Below, one piece after another: positions 44,277-53,906 of a DNA stretch of 64,000 nucleotides; the first letter of the stretch is position 1; every line of letters begins with the position of its first letter. A program made the translations under genes and the position numbers. Origin of the DNA: Vibrio navarrensis (GTDB lineage: Bacteria > Pseudomonadota > Gammaproteobacteria > Enterobacterales > Vibrionaceae); NCBI RefSeq assembly GCF_015767675.1, contig NZ_CP065218.1:62001-126000 (forward strand), written 5' to 3'. The notes below the pieces were generated by a model. The model did not search any database, had not been told where the DNA came from, and was given only the letters and a program-made list of their open reading frames with translations.

Positions 44277-45524
44277 ATGAACAAGAAGCACTGCTCTCTG
44301 CTTGCAATCTCCGTATTGTTTGCGTGTCATGCTAATTCCGCCGGCTTCCAAGTTGCGGAGCATTCAGCATCAGGCCTTGGCAGAGCATTTTCCGGTGAAG
44401 GCGCCGTTGCCGACAATGCCTCTGTACTCGCTCGCAACCCAGCAGCGATGACTCTTTTCGACGTAGCGCAGTTTTCTGGCGCTATCTCTATCGTTGACCC
44501 TGAAGTCAACGTCTATGACAAAACCAGCAAAGAGCAGTCTGACGACGTGGCTCCGCTACAGGTTGTACCAGCGGCGTACTACATCAGCCCAATAAACGAG
44601 AAATGGGCATGGGGTATTGGCCTGTTTACTAACTATGGCGTGGCAACCGACTACCCAGACGATATTTCAGCAGGAGATATGGCGGGTGACACGGCACTGG
44701 TTTCTGTTGGTCTCAATCCCAATATCGCCTATCGCGTCAACGAAGCATTGAGCGTCGGTGCTGGTGTTAACTTCGTTTATGCCCACGCGGAGCTGACACG
44801 CCATAAAGGTTCACTTGCTCCTCTATTTGGTTCTAATGATAAATCTGAAAACTTGATTGGTATGACTGGCACAACTTTTGGCTATGGCTGGAACGTTGGC
44901 GCGCTGTATGAACTCGGCGAAAGTACTCGTTTTGGTTTCGGTTACCGTTCTAAAGTCGATCTTGATTTCGATGATGGTGAATTTAGCAGCTACGATTCTG
45001 GCATTGCCACTTCCGCTAAAGTCGATGGGCGTTTGCAAATCAGTCTGCCAGCGATTATGGAACTCTCCGCTTATCATCAGCTAAACGATCAGTGGGCGAT
45101 GCATTTAGGCTGGCAGCAAACCGATTGGAGCACGTTTACCGAGCTCAAAGCGACCTCACCAGACTGTAATGATGGTACACCTGGTCAATGCTTCTACAAG
45201 CCGGAAAAATACGAAGATAACAACCGTTACTCTATCGGCACTACCTATGTGATGAATGAAACTTGGACCTTCCGAGTGGGTTTTGCCTTTGACGAACAAG
45301 CGGGTAAAGCCACCTTGAGTATTCCTGATAGTGACCGTACATGGTACAGCGCAGGCCTGACTTACAACATGAGCAAAAACATGACGCTGGATGCGGGTTT
45401 TGCGTTAGTGAAAAGTAAATCAGGCCCATTTGAAGAGACCAACGCGGCGGATAGAAAATTTGAGTTCGACGCAGAAGGCACCGCGTACATCAGCGCGATT
45501 CAAATGAACTACACCTTTAACTAA
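44277..45524 (+). CDS. fadL: FadL-family outer-membrane fatty acid transporter
   Basis: This is a 415-residue porin. The signal peptide ends HANSAG; the mature start AGFQVAEHSASGLGRAFSGEGAVADNASVLARNPAAMTLF is the conserved FadL hatch with its NPA motif; a 14-strand barrel ends in YTFN. It takes long-chain fatty acids across the outer membrane. It is followed after 22 bp by volA, and V. cholerae has the same pair. Confidence 0.9.
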   Translation: MNKKHCSLLAISVLFACHANSAGFQVAEHSASGLGRAFSGEGAVADNASVLARNPAAMTLFDVAQFSGAISIVDPEVNVYDKTSKEQSDDVAPLQVVPAAYYISPINEKWAWGIGLFTNYGVATDYPDDISAGDMAGDTALVSVGLNPNIAYRVNEALSVGAGVNFVYAHAELTRHKGSLAPLFGSNDKSENLIGMTGTTFGYGWNVGALYELGESTRFGFGYRSKVDLDFDDGEFSSYDSGIATSAKVDGRLQISLPAIMELSAYHQLNDQWAMHLGWQQTDWSTFTELKATSPDCNDGTPGQCFYKPEKYEDNNRYSIGTTYVMNETWTFRVGFAFDEQAGKATLSIPDSDRTWYSAGLTYNMSKNMTLDAGFALVKSKSGPFEETNAADRKFEFDAEGTAYISAIQMNYTFN

Positions 45525-45546
45525 TCAGGATTGACGGAGTAACACA

Positions 45547-48021
45547 ATGAAACACACATTTAAGCTATCACTGCTATGTTCGGCAATCCTGCTCGCTGGT
45601 TGTGGTGATAACACTGAAAGCTCAGGAACTACAGGAAAGGTTACTTTTGAACCAAACGTACAAACACTTCTGGGGCGTGACGCTTCAGTCAAATTCGTTC
45701 TAAAGGGTTCTTCAGCAGATGTGCCTTTGCCTTCCTTTTTACTTTTTGACACTAATGATCACACTTTGAACATACCTATAAGTGCTGGCAAATCTAGCAG
45801 CTTAGATAACCCCGAAGTCGCGATGGGTGAATCGGATGGTTGGAGTACCATCATGCCATTCAGCATCAACTTCAACTTCGCTGATGGTGTGACGTTACTG
45901 AACGATACCGTTGTGATCAATGGCTCGCCATTTAGCCAAAATCTCAATGCGGGAATTCGAGTTGCAAAGGTTGATGTTGACCTAGCGACTGGAGCAATGA
46001 CTAACTTTACTGCACTAACTCCTGGTGTTGATTTTCTTGCCGTCACTACCGATTTGAAGAGCATTAAAGTCCTTCCTCTCAAAGGTCTAGATCCTGCATC
46101 AAACTACATCTATGCACTTACAGATTCGATCAAAGATAGCAACAACAACCCGTTGGGTACATCCAGTTCATATGCAAGCTTGAAAACTTCAACAGCTCAA
46201 TCTGGATTATTGGCGGCACCACAAAAAATTATCTGGAACATTGAAAAAACCTTCGAAGATAACGATCAAGTCACCAGCAAAGATGAAATTGTTTACTCTT
46301 CTTGGTTTACGACTGCATCAGCAGGCAATGTAATGCAAGGAACAAAAGCAGCGATTGCCGCCTCAGTGAATCCTGCTGTTAAGCCTTCTGGTGTTTGGAA
46401 AGGAAGCGCGAACCCAAACAACCTCTCAGTTGACGAGCTCAACTCGCTTTACAGCATTGACGCAGACGATGCTGGTGCCGATTTCGGCGCAGCAGTCACC
46501 AATGATCCACTTTTCAAAGCGGCATTTGGTGATGACAAGGCCAACGCACTAAAAAACAGTTACGATGCGTTAGCAGCTGCCGCACCGACACTAGATTCCA
46601 TTCAAGTTTTTCGTGGTACGGTCAAACTGCCCTACTTCTTGAGTGATCAAGTCAATGGTAAAGAGTGGAAAACACAACCTTGGCGCAGTGGTATGCCAAG
46701 TGTGTTTAAGATCCTAAAGACCTTGAGTTCAGGCTCTAACGCTGATAAAGCAGCGATTAGCCAGCAGTTAATCGATTTAGGTTTTACGGATCTGCCAGCT
46801 CAGCTCTACTCTGTTCAGCATCAAGCACTTCTTGTTGGTGCGAAACTGACATTGGCCGATGGCACTCAACTGGATACTGATCGAATTATGACCAGATACA
46901 GCGCGGTTCCACAAATTCGTGCAGTGAAAGAGGTTCCTTTCATCATGTTTGTTCCCAAGGGAACGGGTGCAGATAACGTACCACTACTGCAATATCAGCA
47001 CGGAATCACCAACCTAAAGGAAAGCGCTTATGCATTAGCACTGAGCCACATCAGTACCGCTATTCAAACGGGCAAAACACCTTATGCGTTAATTGCTATT
47101 GATCAACCATTGCATGGACAACGTGCCTTGTCTGATGGCACCGTAACAACGCCAAGTACGCCTACAGTCTTTATGAATCTTGAATACTTGCCAGTGGCAA
47201 GAGACAACATTCGCCAAGGTGCTATTGACGGATTAGGGCTACGTTACGCATTAAACTACGTAGATCCAACGGAATTGGCTTTCCAAACGGTAAACCAAGC
47301 CAATGTTTCTCTTATTGGCCACTCTATCGGCGGCATTACTGGTATTAGTAGCTATGCTGTTGCTAATACATCAGTTAATCCAGCGATTGATTCAATGTTT
47401 AGTTACCAGACAGCAACATTAGCCAATCCGGGTGGCGGTATTGCACCGTTCTTGCTTGAATCAGGGTCATTCTCGCCAATCATCAAGCACAGTATCACGG
47501 CTACGGCAGTACCAAGTTACTTAAATTACTACGCGAATACATGTCCGACCAAAGATGACCCAGGCGCTTGTTTCAACAGCTTCTATAGCGATGCGGATGC
47601 CGAAACGAAAAGTGACATCGATAGTATATTGACCTCATTTACTTACGCGGCACAGACCGTGTTAGACAACGTTGACCCATTCAATATCGCTTCTCAAGTG
47701 AGCGGGTCCCTGTTGGGTATTCAATCCAATGGTGATGCGACTATTCCCAATAAGGTGTCGAACATTCCTACAGCGGGTACAGAGCCACTCTTTAAGAAAC
47801 TAGGATTAGTGAATACGGCTACTGATGCCACTGGTACACGTGTCGCTTCGTACTTTGATGAGTCATCCAATGCAACCCACTCTACGGTAGTTGCTCCAGG
47901 ATCGGGGGAAGAACTCGCTCATGGTGAAATGAGCTCTCAGATTGTTCAGTTCACACGCACCGAAGGAAACGGTGACGGTTCGTTAACTGTTAACGCAGGT
48001 TTGCTAGACGCGAGCAAGTAA
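45547..48021 (+). CDS. volA: outer-membrane lysophospholipase A (VolA)
   Basis: This is an 824-residue lipoprotein. Lipobox LLAGC at about 15-19; an N-terminal Lipase_bact_N region (VFEPNVQTLL to SVKFVLKG-type); an alpha/beta hydrolase core with GHSIGG (about residues 591-596) as nucleophile elbow and upstream LLQYQHGITNLKES. VolA releases fatty acids from lysophosphatidylcholine, which FadL then imports; this functional pair is known in V. cholerae. Length matches VolA. A strong terminator follows. Confidence 0.85.
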   Translation: MKHTFKLSLLCSAILLAGCGDNTESSGTTGKVTFEPNVQTLLGRDASVKFVLKGSSADVPLPSFLLFDTNDHTLNIPISAGKSSSLDNPEVAMGESDGWSTIMPFSINFNFADGVTLLNDTVVINGSPFSQNLNAGIRVAKVDVDLATGAMTNFTALTPGVDFLAVTTDLKSIKVLPLKGLDPASNYIYALTDSIKDSNNNPLGTSSSYASLKTSTAQSGLLAAPQKIIWNIEKTFEDNDQVTSKDEIVYSSWFTTASAGNVMQGTKAAIAASVNPAVKPSGVWKGSANPNNLSVDELNSLYSIDADDAGADFGAAVTNDPLFKAAFGDDKANALKNSYDALAAAAPTLDSIQVFRGTVKLPYFLSDQVNGKEWKTQPWRSGMPSVFKILKTLSSGSNADKAAISQQLIDLGFTDLPAQLYSVQHQALLVGAKLTLADGTQLDTDRIMTRYSAVPQIRAVKEVPFIMFVPKGTGADNVPLLQYQHGITNLKESAYALALSHISTAIQTGKTPYALIAIDQPLHGQRALSDGTVTTPSTPTVFMNLEYLPVARDNIRQGAIDGLGLRYALNYVDPTELAFQTVNQANVSLIGHSIGGITGISSYAVANTSVNPAIDSMFSYQTATLANPGGGIAPFLLESGSFSPIIKHSITATAVPSYLNYYANTCPTKDDPGACFNSFYSDADAETKSDIDSILTSFTYAAQTVLDNVDPFNIASQVSGSLLGIQSNGDATIPNKVSNIPTAGTEPLFKKLGLVNTATDATGTRVASYFDESSNATHSTVVAPGSGEELAHGEMSSQIVQFTRTEGNGDGSLTVNAGLLDASK

Positions 48022-48045
48022 TCCAAAGATTACCGTGTTGAGTCA

Positions 48046-48080
48046 ATGCCCAGTGTTCTCTATGACACTGGGCATTTTAT
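48046..48080 (+). terminator. volA terminator
   Basis: Stem ATGCCCAGTGT/ACACTGGGCAT (48046-48056, 48065-48075) followed by TTTAT. Confidence 0.8.
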
Positions 48081-48236
48081 TGGAGGATATATAAGTTGAG
48101 CATTTGTTACTTAACCCAATCCTCTTTTTAGATTGGAAAATCTGTAAAATACTCACTTTAATTTTCTAAACCCTTTTAATTCTCAGGATAAAGTGGATAA
48201 TACCGCCTCAAATTAATACTACTAAGGTGAGTTCTC

Positions 48237-48794
48237 ATGTCTATCGAAGCAACTCTGCTGGATCGTTGCCAGTCTAAATGTGAATTGTGTTGTTCTGATT
48301 CTTCGCTATCGGCCTACCCTGTACCACCGCACACTCACGTGACTGTGGATACTGCGATTATGGTCTGTGACAAGTGTTTGAGCGAAATCGATGAGCCAAA
48401 AGACATTAACCACTGGCGTTGCCTAAGCGACAGCATGTGGAGCCAAGTGCCAGCCGTTCAAGTGACAGCATGGCGCCAACTGACTCGCCTCAACACCGAA
48501 ACTTGGGCTCAAGATGCACTCGACATGATGTACATGGAAGAAGAGCAAAAAACTTGGGCGATGAAAGGAATGTCTGCAGACGACAAAACCGTTGACTGTA
48601 ATGGCGCTGAACTGAAAAAAGGCGACGATGTTACGGTTATCAAAGATCTGCCAATCAAAGGCACTAACCAAGTTATCAAACAAGGTACCGTTATCCGCGG
48701 CATTAGCCTAAGTGACGATCCTAAATTGGTTTCTGGTAAAGTGAATGGCGGTCAGTCAATGTACGTGATCGCAGAATACTGCCGTAAGAAATAA
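48237..48794 (+). CDS. PhnA-family zinc-ribbon protein
   Basis: This is a 185-residue protein. An N-terminal zinc ribbon (CELC ... CDKC, residues about 15-47) and a C-terminal PhnA beta-barrel (VDCNGAELKKGDDVTVIKDLPIKGTNQVIKQGTVIRGI). Despite the name, this family is not tied to phosphonate use in most bacteria. Monocistronic with terminator. Confidence 0.85.
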   Translation: MSIEATLLDRCQSKCELCCSDSSLSAYPVPPHTHVTVDTAIMVCDKCLSEIDEPKDINHWRCLSDSMWSQVPAVQVTAWRQLTRLNTETWAQDALDMMYMEEEQKTWAMKGMSADDKTVDCNGAELKKGDDVTVIKDLPIKGTNQVIKQGTVIRGISLSDDPKLVSGKVNGGQSMYVIAEYCRKK

Positions 48795-48815
48795 GCCTTG
48801 CTCGTTTCGAAAATC

Positions 48816-48843
48816 AGGCGTCTCAATGAGGCGCCTTTTTTTG
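48816..48843 (+). terminator. terminator of the phnA-like gene
   Basis: Stem AGGCGTCTC/GAGGCGCCT (48816-48824, 48828-48836; one G-T pair) then seven T. Confidence 0.8.
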
Positions 48844-48893
48844 TTTTTCGTTAGATGGCATAGCCCCAAATCGCCTCTTCGAGCAAGATCAGG

Positions 48894-49796
48894 TTACCGA
48901 GCACGTTGCCAAAAACCGCTCAATTTAGGCCCAAAAACATTAATTAGCGCACCGAACACAATCAATGCCCCGCCAAGAAAAGTCCAAAAAGAAGGGATTT
49001 CGTTAAATAGCCATACCCCCAGCAACGCAGAAAAGACAATTTGCACATAAGAGTAGGCAGACGCTTTCCCAGCGGTTTGCGTTTGCATTGCCTTAGTTAA
49101 ACCAAACTGGCCAATTTGAGTAAAAATACCGACCAAAACCAGGGCAAAAACTAACCAGAGATCCGGAAGAACAAAGTCATCACCAATTAAAAGCGACGCT
49201 GTCGGCAAGGCGACCAGAGGAAAGTAAAAGATGATCACCGAACTGTCTTCGGTGCGGCTTAACTTTCTCACTATCACATACGCTATTGAGCTACCGAACG
49301 CACCAAGCAAAGCGATAGCAACACTGAACATCGGTAACTCGCTTACCGCATGCTGACCAAGTGTTGGGTAGACCATGCAAAAAAGGCCGAGTAAGCACAG
49401 TCCAATGCAGGCAAGAGTGGATATCTGAACCCGCTCTTGTAAAAAGAGGACCGCCAAAAGCGCAGTAAACAACGGATGAACGTATTGCAAAATGGTGGCT
49501 TCAGCCAAGGGCAAGGTGGTCACTGAGTAGTAAACGCACATCAGTGCGACGGTACCGACCGTGCCACGGGCGAATAGCAGTCCTTTATTGTTGCCCCAAA
49601 TCGAGATGCGTTTTCTTTTGACATCCGCGTAACTGAGGATGAGAGATACCAACGCACGTGCGGCGACAATCTCAAACAACGGAATACCATGCACACTGAC
49701 GTATTTCACGCTGGCTGACATAAGCGCAAAGCCCAACGCAGACAAAAGCATATAACGCACACCAATGGGCAGCCAAGATTCGAGTTTTGTAGACAT
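48894..49796 (-). CDS. EamA/DMT-family inner-membrane exporter
   Basis: This is a 300-residue protein with ten transmembrane helices in two EamA repeats (about 15-140 and 155-290). LPLAEATILQYVHPLFTALLAVLFLQE and the corresponding AYSYVQIVFSALLGVWLFNE are the repeat signatures. Members export amino acids and other metabolites; the substrate cannot be read from sequence. Confidence 0.85.
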   Translation of the reverse strand: MSTKLESWLPIGVRYMLLSALGFALMSASVKYVSVHGIPLFEIVAARALVSLILSYADVKRKRISIWGNNKGLLFARGTVGTVALMCVYYSVTTLPLAEATILQYVHPLFTALLAVLFLQERVQISTLACIGLCLLGLFCMVYPTLGQHAVSELPMFSVAIALLGAFGSSIAYVIVRKLSRTEDSSVIIFYFPLVALPTASLLIGDDFVLPDLWLVFALVLVGIFTQIGQFGLTKAMQTQTAGKASAYSYVQIVFSALLGVWLFNEIPSFWTFLGGALIVFGALINVFGPKLSGFWQRAR

Positions 49797-49885
49797 AGGA
49801 GGAAGGAGTAAGAATAATTTGCATTACTGTATCACAGCGGGTTAGCCGCAAACTACGTATTTACCGCATCGGGAGCAGAAAAAAT

Positions 49886-49911
49886 AAAAGCCGACATTGG
49901 CGTCGGCTTTT
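49886..49911 (-). terminator. terminator of the small gene at 49929
   Basis: Stem AAAAGCCGAC/GTCGGCTTTT (49886-49895, 49902-49911); works in both directions. Confidence 0.8.
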
Positions 49912-49928
49912 GTTTTCTTTGCGCGAGA

Positions 49929-50120
49929 TTAGCGGTACATACCGATATCTCGTTGCAGATGTAGTGGCAACTCTTCTGTGTAATAACTGCGCTGAGCACT
50001 GTTATCGACGAGAAGAATATCCAATAGGTGAGCAATCAATCCTTTGAAGTTAACCGAATAGGTTCTCTTATCCATAGAGGTTGGTAAAGCTACATTGTTG
50101 ATGTGCATCGCTTGTGCCAT
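49929..50120 (-). CDS. 63-residue small protein
   Basis: A small soluble protein whose C-terminus (LPLHLQRDIGMYR) resembles the end of DUF1127/YjiS-like peptides (LRDIGL). AAGAGAGGCAATC before the ATG is an acceptable ribosome site, and a clear terminator follows 18 bp after the stop, which supports a real gene. Function unknown. Confidence 0.55.
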   Translation of the reverse strand: MAQAMHINNVALPTSMDKRTYSVNFKGLIAHLLDILLVDNSAQRSYYTEELPLHLQRDIGMYR

Positions 50121-50397
50121 GATTGCCTCTCTTAAAATCTTTCAACGTTCTCGTTTCGTTGGCTGAATAATAGGGCTTTTTTCCATGGTCAAAAAATGAC
50201 TATTTTTAACAATTCAGATTATTTTTTCTAATAAAACAAACCATTAACACACCCTAAGACTAACCAATACTCTTTTATGCATTAAAATTCACAAATTAGC
50301 CAAAATAGCTGCATAAACTCAAAATCAGCACCTAGTCAAACGGACGAATTTCACATATTTTTCACATTAAATATTTTTAACTTCACTTTCAACACCA

Positions 50398-51435
50398 TCA
50401 CTTCTCACTATTTTGATTAGTTATATTAAGGCTAATAAGCGCTTGCTTAGCCCTCTTTTGATTTACCTTGAGAGAAGCCACAATGGCTGATGTCATGACA
50501 AACAACAGAAAACTCAGCGACCACAATGTTGGGATCTCATACGCAGAACCGACAAGCAGCATTTTCACACCTATAAACACCATGATGATCGACAAAGCGG
50601 GTTTTAGGTAAACGAACTTATCCATCATGGCTTGCAGTACAAAATAGAGTGGGCGTAGCCCCAGCAGAGCAAACACATTCGCCGCAAGGACAAGAAACGG
50701 CTCTTGGGTGACAGCGAAAATAGCCGGAATAGAGTCCAAAGCGAACATCACATCCATCACGGCAATCACAGCGATGACAATCAGCATCGGCGTGGCAAAC
50801 CACTGCCCTGCGCGTTTCACGATCAGCGATTGACCATGAAAGGTGTCAGTGACTTTGAAATAGCGTCGGAGCAAACGTTCTGGCAACGGGTTGAGCGACG
50901 TTTGTTCATCTTTCTCCCGAGCAAGTTGAATGCCCGTCCAAATCAAAAATGCCGCAAACAGATACAAAATCCAATGGTACTGTGCAAGAAGTTGCGCGCC
51001 GACGGCAATCATGATGGCTCGCAGTATTAATGCGCCGATCACGCCCCAGAGCAAAGCACGTGGACGCAGCGACTCTGGCACTTGGTACTGTGTAAAAATA
51101 ATCGCAAAAACAAACAGATTATCGACACTTAACGATTTTTCCAGTAGGTAACCCGTTAAGAAAGCCATCGTCGCTTCTTGGTGACTATACGAACTGTTGG
51201 GAACGTAACTGTCCCAGCAAAGAAAAATGGTCGCGGCAAAGACAAACGCCAAGAGAAACCACATTAAGCTCCAGCCCAGTGCGCGGCGCATCGAAATAGA
51301 ACCGCCGCGAGTTTGCCAAATATCAAGAGAGACTAAAACAAGGGTGAGCAATGCAAAGCTGCCATACATAGCAGCACTGCTGGTAAAAAACGGCGTAGAT
51401 TCAGCCAATAGCGAAGTAGATACAATCGGGGACAT
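50398..51435 (-). CDS. alx: TerC-family membrane protein Alx
   Basis: This is a 345-residue protein from the ATG at 51435 (GGAGG 5 bases before). It has about nine transmembrane helices with the TerC acidic residues (EKSLSVDNLFVFAIIFTQY, AVMDVMFALDSIPAIFAVTQEPF). Alx is a Mn2+-export-related, alkali-induced protein. The leader carries a yybP-ykoY-like element, which supports manganese control. The upstream in-frame extension runs through that leader and is rejected. Confidence 0.85.
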   Translation of the reverse strand: MSPIVSTSLLAESTPFFTSSAAMYGSFALLTLVLVSLDIWQTRGGSISMRRALGWSLMWFLLAFVFAATIFLCWDSYVPNSSYSHQEATMAFLTGYLLEKSLSVDNLFVFAIIFTQYQVPESLRPRALLWGVIGALILRAIMIAVGAQLLAQYHWILYLFAAFLIWTGIQLAREKDEQTSLNPLPERLLRRYFKVTDTFHGQSLIVKRAGQWFATPMLIVIAVIAVMDVMFALDSIPAIFAVTQEPFLVLAANVFALLGLRPLYFVLQAMMDKFVYLKPALSIIMVFIGVKMLLVGSAYEIPTLWSLSFLLFVMTSAIVASLKVNQKRAKQALISLNITNQNSEK

Positions 51436-51514
51436 GGTTTCCTCCAAAGCAGAAGGAACCTCATCGTTCGGGACCTTCCGCAAACAACAAATCTCGCCAA
51501 AGCCTTGGGCTTTG

Positions 51515-51660
51515 ACACTCTGTGCATGCGTTGGTCTCGTTAAAGTGACTATCACAGTCGCAAGCCGATTGGCTCAACTGGATAAACACCTTTAATTGCC
51601 GGAAAGGCCTTAGCCTAACGGGATGACGACAAATAAACTTACGCTAACTACTCCCCAAAC
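51515..51660 (-). ncRNA. yybP-ykoY-type (Mn2+) riboswitch leader of alx
   Basis: On the leftward strand the leader has the hallmark GGGGAGTAG near 51656, followed by TTTGTCGTCATCCCG and, further down, ACGAGACCAACGCATGCAC. These match, from memory, the conserved first and last segments of the yybP-ykoY class found before alx and mntP. It ends about 80 bases before the alx start. A covariance search would settle it. Confidence 0.7.
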
Positions 51661-51732
51661 TCAGCTATTTTATTCCACTCTTGTTAGTGGATCCAGAATG
51701 AATCTCTAAATAATCTTCTTGGCCTAAAACAA

Positions 51733-51758
51733 AAGAGAGCCGAAGCTCTCTTGATCTG
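51733..51758 (-). terminator. terminator with TTCG loop
   Basis: On the leftward strand: AAGAGAGC-TTCG-GCTCTCTT then TTGTTTT. It follows the 31-residue gene and the phosphatase gene. Confidence 0.8.
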
Positions 51759-51764
51759 TTTTGG

Positions 51765-51860
51765 CTACATGCCGCCTAGCGGAACTAGGTATACCAGCGT
51801 TGACCATATTGCGACCCAACAGACGACCACGGCCGTGTCCATCCAATCTTTATTCCACAT
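51765..51860 (-). CDS. 31-residue membrane peptide (putative)
   Basis: It begins MWNKDWMDTAVVVCWVAIWS and continues to a C-terminal GGM; one hydrophobic helix with tryptophans at both interfaces. GGGGGA lies 7 bases before the ATG; an upstream ATG (51875) overlaps this site and is less likely. It lies 40 bp after the phosphatase stop and just before a terminator, so it is probably the last gene of that transcript. No family is recognised. Confidence 0.5.
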   Translation of the reverse strand: MWNKDWMDTAVVVCWVAIWSTLVYLVPLGGM

Positions 51861-51899
51861 ATCTGTTTCCCCCATTTTCCGCAGGAAACACAGCAAACT

Positions 51900-53639
51900 C
51901 TATACCAGTTTTAACCTGTTGGACGAAACACTCACTGACTCATTTAGCACATTCGGTACATCTTGTAGGTATTCAATAAAACAGTCCGCCATCGATAGCG
52001 TACTGACAAAACCATCGCCTTTCATCTTACCCAACGCTTCGTAGCCCTCTTTGCCTTTCATGGTGTAGGCTGACGATGTGCCGCGATACCACACATCCGC
52101 CTCGACATTCTGCCAATGACCCGAGTTCAAGATTTGTAGATTTTCAATCCGTTGTCCCATCGGGTTATGCGGCTGATAATCAAAGCGCAAGCCGTAAGTG
52201 TATGGATAGCTTCCAGACCCCGTACCTTCAACACCATTATTGATGGCGTTATTAATCGCGCCCTCAATAGCCGCGGCAATCGTCTTCCCCTGTACATCAT
52301 AAAAACCGACAGGAACGGCAAAAGGCAGCAGTTTTCCGGCCACATCGGCCACCGAGACTTCTCCGGGATTTAGCGAGTTTCTTACGCCACCGGCGTTATG
52401 TAGCGCAAACTGAACGTTATGACGTCGCTTATTCAGTGCATGGACAAAAGACGCGGCCACGAGTGGCGCTAAGGAGCTCGGACCTTCGTCATCAGGAATT
52501 CGTACGTGACGTAACTTTTGCTCTGCGTTGGCGATGATCGACTGCTGCAGCTTTCTCACTCGAGGAATGTATTTGTTGTGCATAATATCTTGGATTTGTT
52601 CATCCTTTTTGCACACCACCACATTGAGCTGCCCATCAATAAAATCAGCCGCTTGATTATACCAATCGCAAGTCCCTTGTTGGTTAAGGCCAGGATCGAG
52701 GAACATACGCCGACCAATCAGCAGCTCATTGCGCCCCTGGAAGTTACTCACTCGACCATCGGCTTCAAACTGGATTTCACAGTGGCCCATGGTCATCGAG
52801 TGGTAACCTGCTTGCACAATGAATGTCTCGTTAATTTTCAAACCATAGTCGTCATCTTTTCCGAGTCCGACTGCGCTAAAGTCACCCTGTAACCTGTGGC
52901 TGTGTCCACCGATAATAAGCGCGATGCCATCCACCTGACGTGCCAGTTCAATATCGCCTTCATAGCCAAGGTGACTAAGCAAGATGATTTTATTGATGCC
53001 ACGATGCTGCAACAGTTCAACCGTATTTCGCGCAGTATCTATTGAATTTTCAAACGGCGTATCCGGGTCGGGGTTGGCAATGTCGGCCATTTTATCCAGC
53101 GACAGGCCAAAAATGGCTACGGGTTCACCGTCGATCTCTTTGATGATGTAGTCTGCGGTGTGCGTTTCGCTTTGAAAACTCTTCACGTTGTCCGCATCAC
53201 GTAGTGTTAATGCTTTGTCTTGCCGTTCATGACTCAAATTCCAGTTACCAGCGAGCAGAGGAAACCGAACCCGACGGACAAACTCCGCGACCGGCTCATT
53301 GCCCATATCCAGCTCGTGATTTCCCAACGCCATCGCATCAATGGCCAAGGTATTGAGCAGATCCGCATTGGCTTTGCCTTTAAATAGGGAAAAATAGAGC
53401 GTGCCTTGGAAACAATCTCCAGCGTGCAAGAAAAGAAACCCTTTTTTCTGTCTCTCCGCTTCTTGTTTGATCTGTTGGGCGCGAGTCGCGATACGAGCAA
53501 AGCCGCCTGCACTTACGTAAGGTTCAATGAGGTTCTCGCCGATTTGAATCGCGAGCTGTAATGACGTTGGCTCAAAATAGGAATGAGTGTCATTGATGTG
53601 TGCCAGTTTCAGCGTGACTGGCTTATGCGTTTTTATCAT
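51900..53639 (-). CDS. UshA/5'-nucleotidase-like metallophosphatase
   Basis: This is a 579-residue protein from the ATG at 53639 (GAGAGAAAG upstream); upstream starts are possible. The metallophosphatase domain (1-330) has LAHINDTHSYFEP, FLHAGDCFQGT, MALGNHELDMG, LLSHLGYEGD and IIGGHSHR as metal ligands. The C-terminal 5'-nucleotidase domain (350-560) includes ALHNAGGVRNSLNPGEVSVADV. No signal peptide is seen, unlike UshA, so a cytoplasmic role or a non-classical route is possible. Confidence 0.85.
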   Translation of the reverse strand: MIKTHKPVTLKLAHINDTHSYFEPTSLQLAIQIGENLIEPYVSAGGFARIATRAQQIKQEAERQKKGFLFLHAGDCFQGTLYFSLFKGKANADLLNTLAIDAMALGNHELDMGNEPVAEFVRRVRFPLLAGNWNLSHERQDKALTLRDADNVKSFQSETHTADYIIKEIDGEPVAIFGLSLDKMADIANPDPDTPFENSIDTARNTVELLQHRGINKIILLSHLGYEGDIELARQVDGIALIIGGHSHRLQGDFSAVGLGKDDDYGLKINETFIVQAGYHSMTMGHCEIQFEADGRVSNFQGRNELLIGRRMFLDPGLNQQGTCDWYNQAADFIDGQLNVVVCKKDEQIQDIMHNKYIPRVRKLQQSIIANAEQKLRHVRIPDDEGPSSLAPLVAASFVHALNKRRHNVQFALHNAGGVRNSLNPGEVSVADVAGKLLPFAVPVGFYDVQGKTIAAAIEGAINNAINNGVEGTGSGSYPYTYGLRFDYQPHNPMGQRIENLQILNSGHWQNVEADVWYRGTSSAYTMKGKEGYEALGKMKGDGFVSTLSMADCFIEYLQDVPNVLNESVSVSSNRLKLV

Positions 53640-53906
53640 AGTCACTTTCTCTCTCTTCATTCCTTTATACTTAGAACAGAATGATGACAGAATCGTGAAT
53701 TTTATGAAACTCCAATGCAAAAAGAAAAAGTGACTGAGTCGGTTGTCACAGCCTGTTGGTCATGAATGTTTAATAAATCGCCAAGCGCACGCAATTTGTG
53801 ACTCCATAACAAACAAGCGCTTAGAAATTGACATATGCTTACTATCAGCACCTTTCACTTTACATTCAGATAATTAGTGGTGCAGCGATGTCTCAGGAGG
53901 ATGCCT

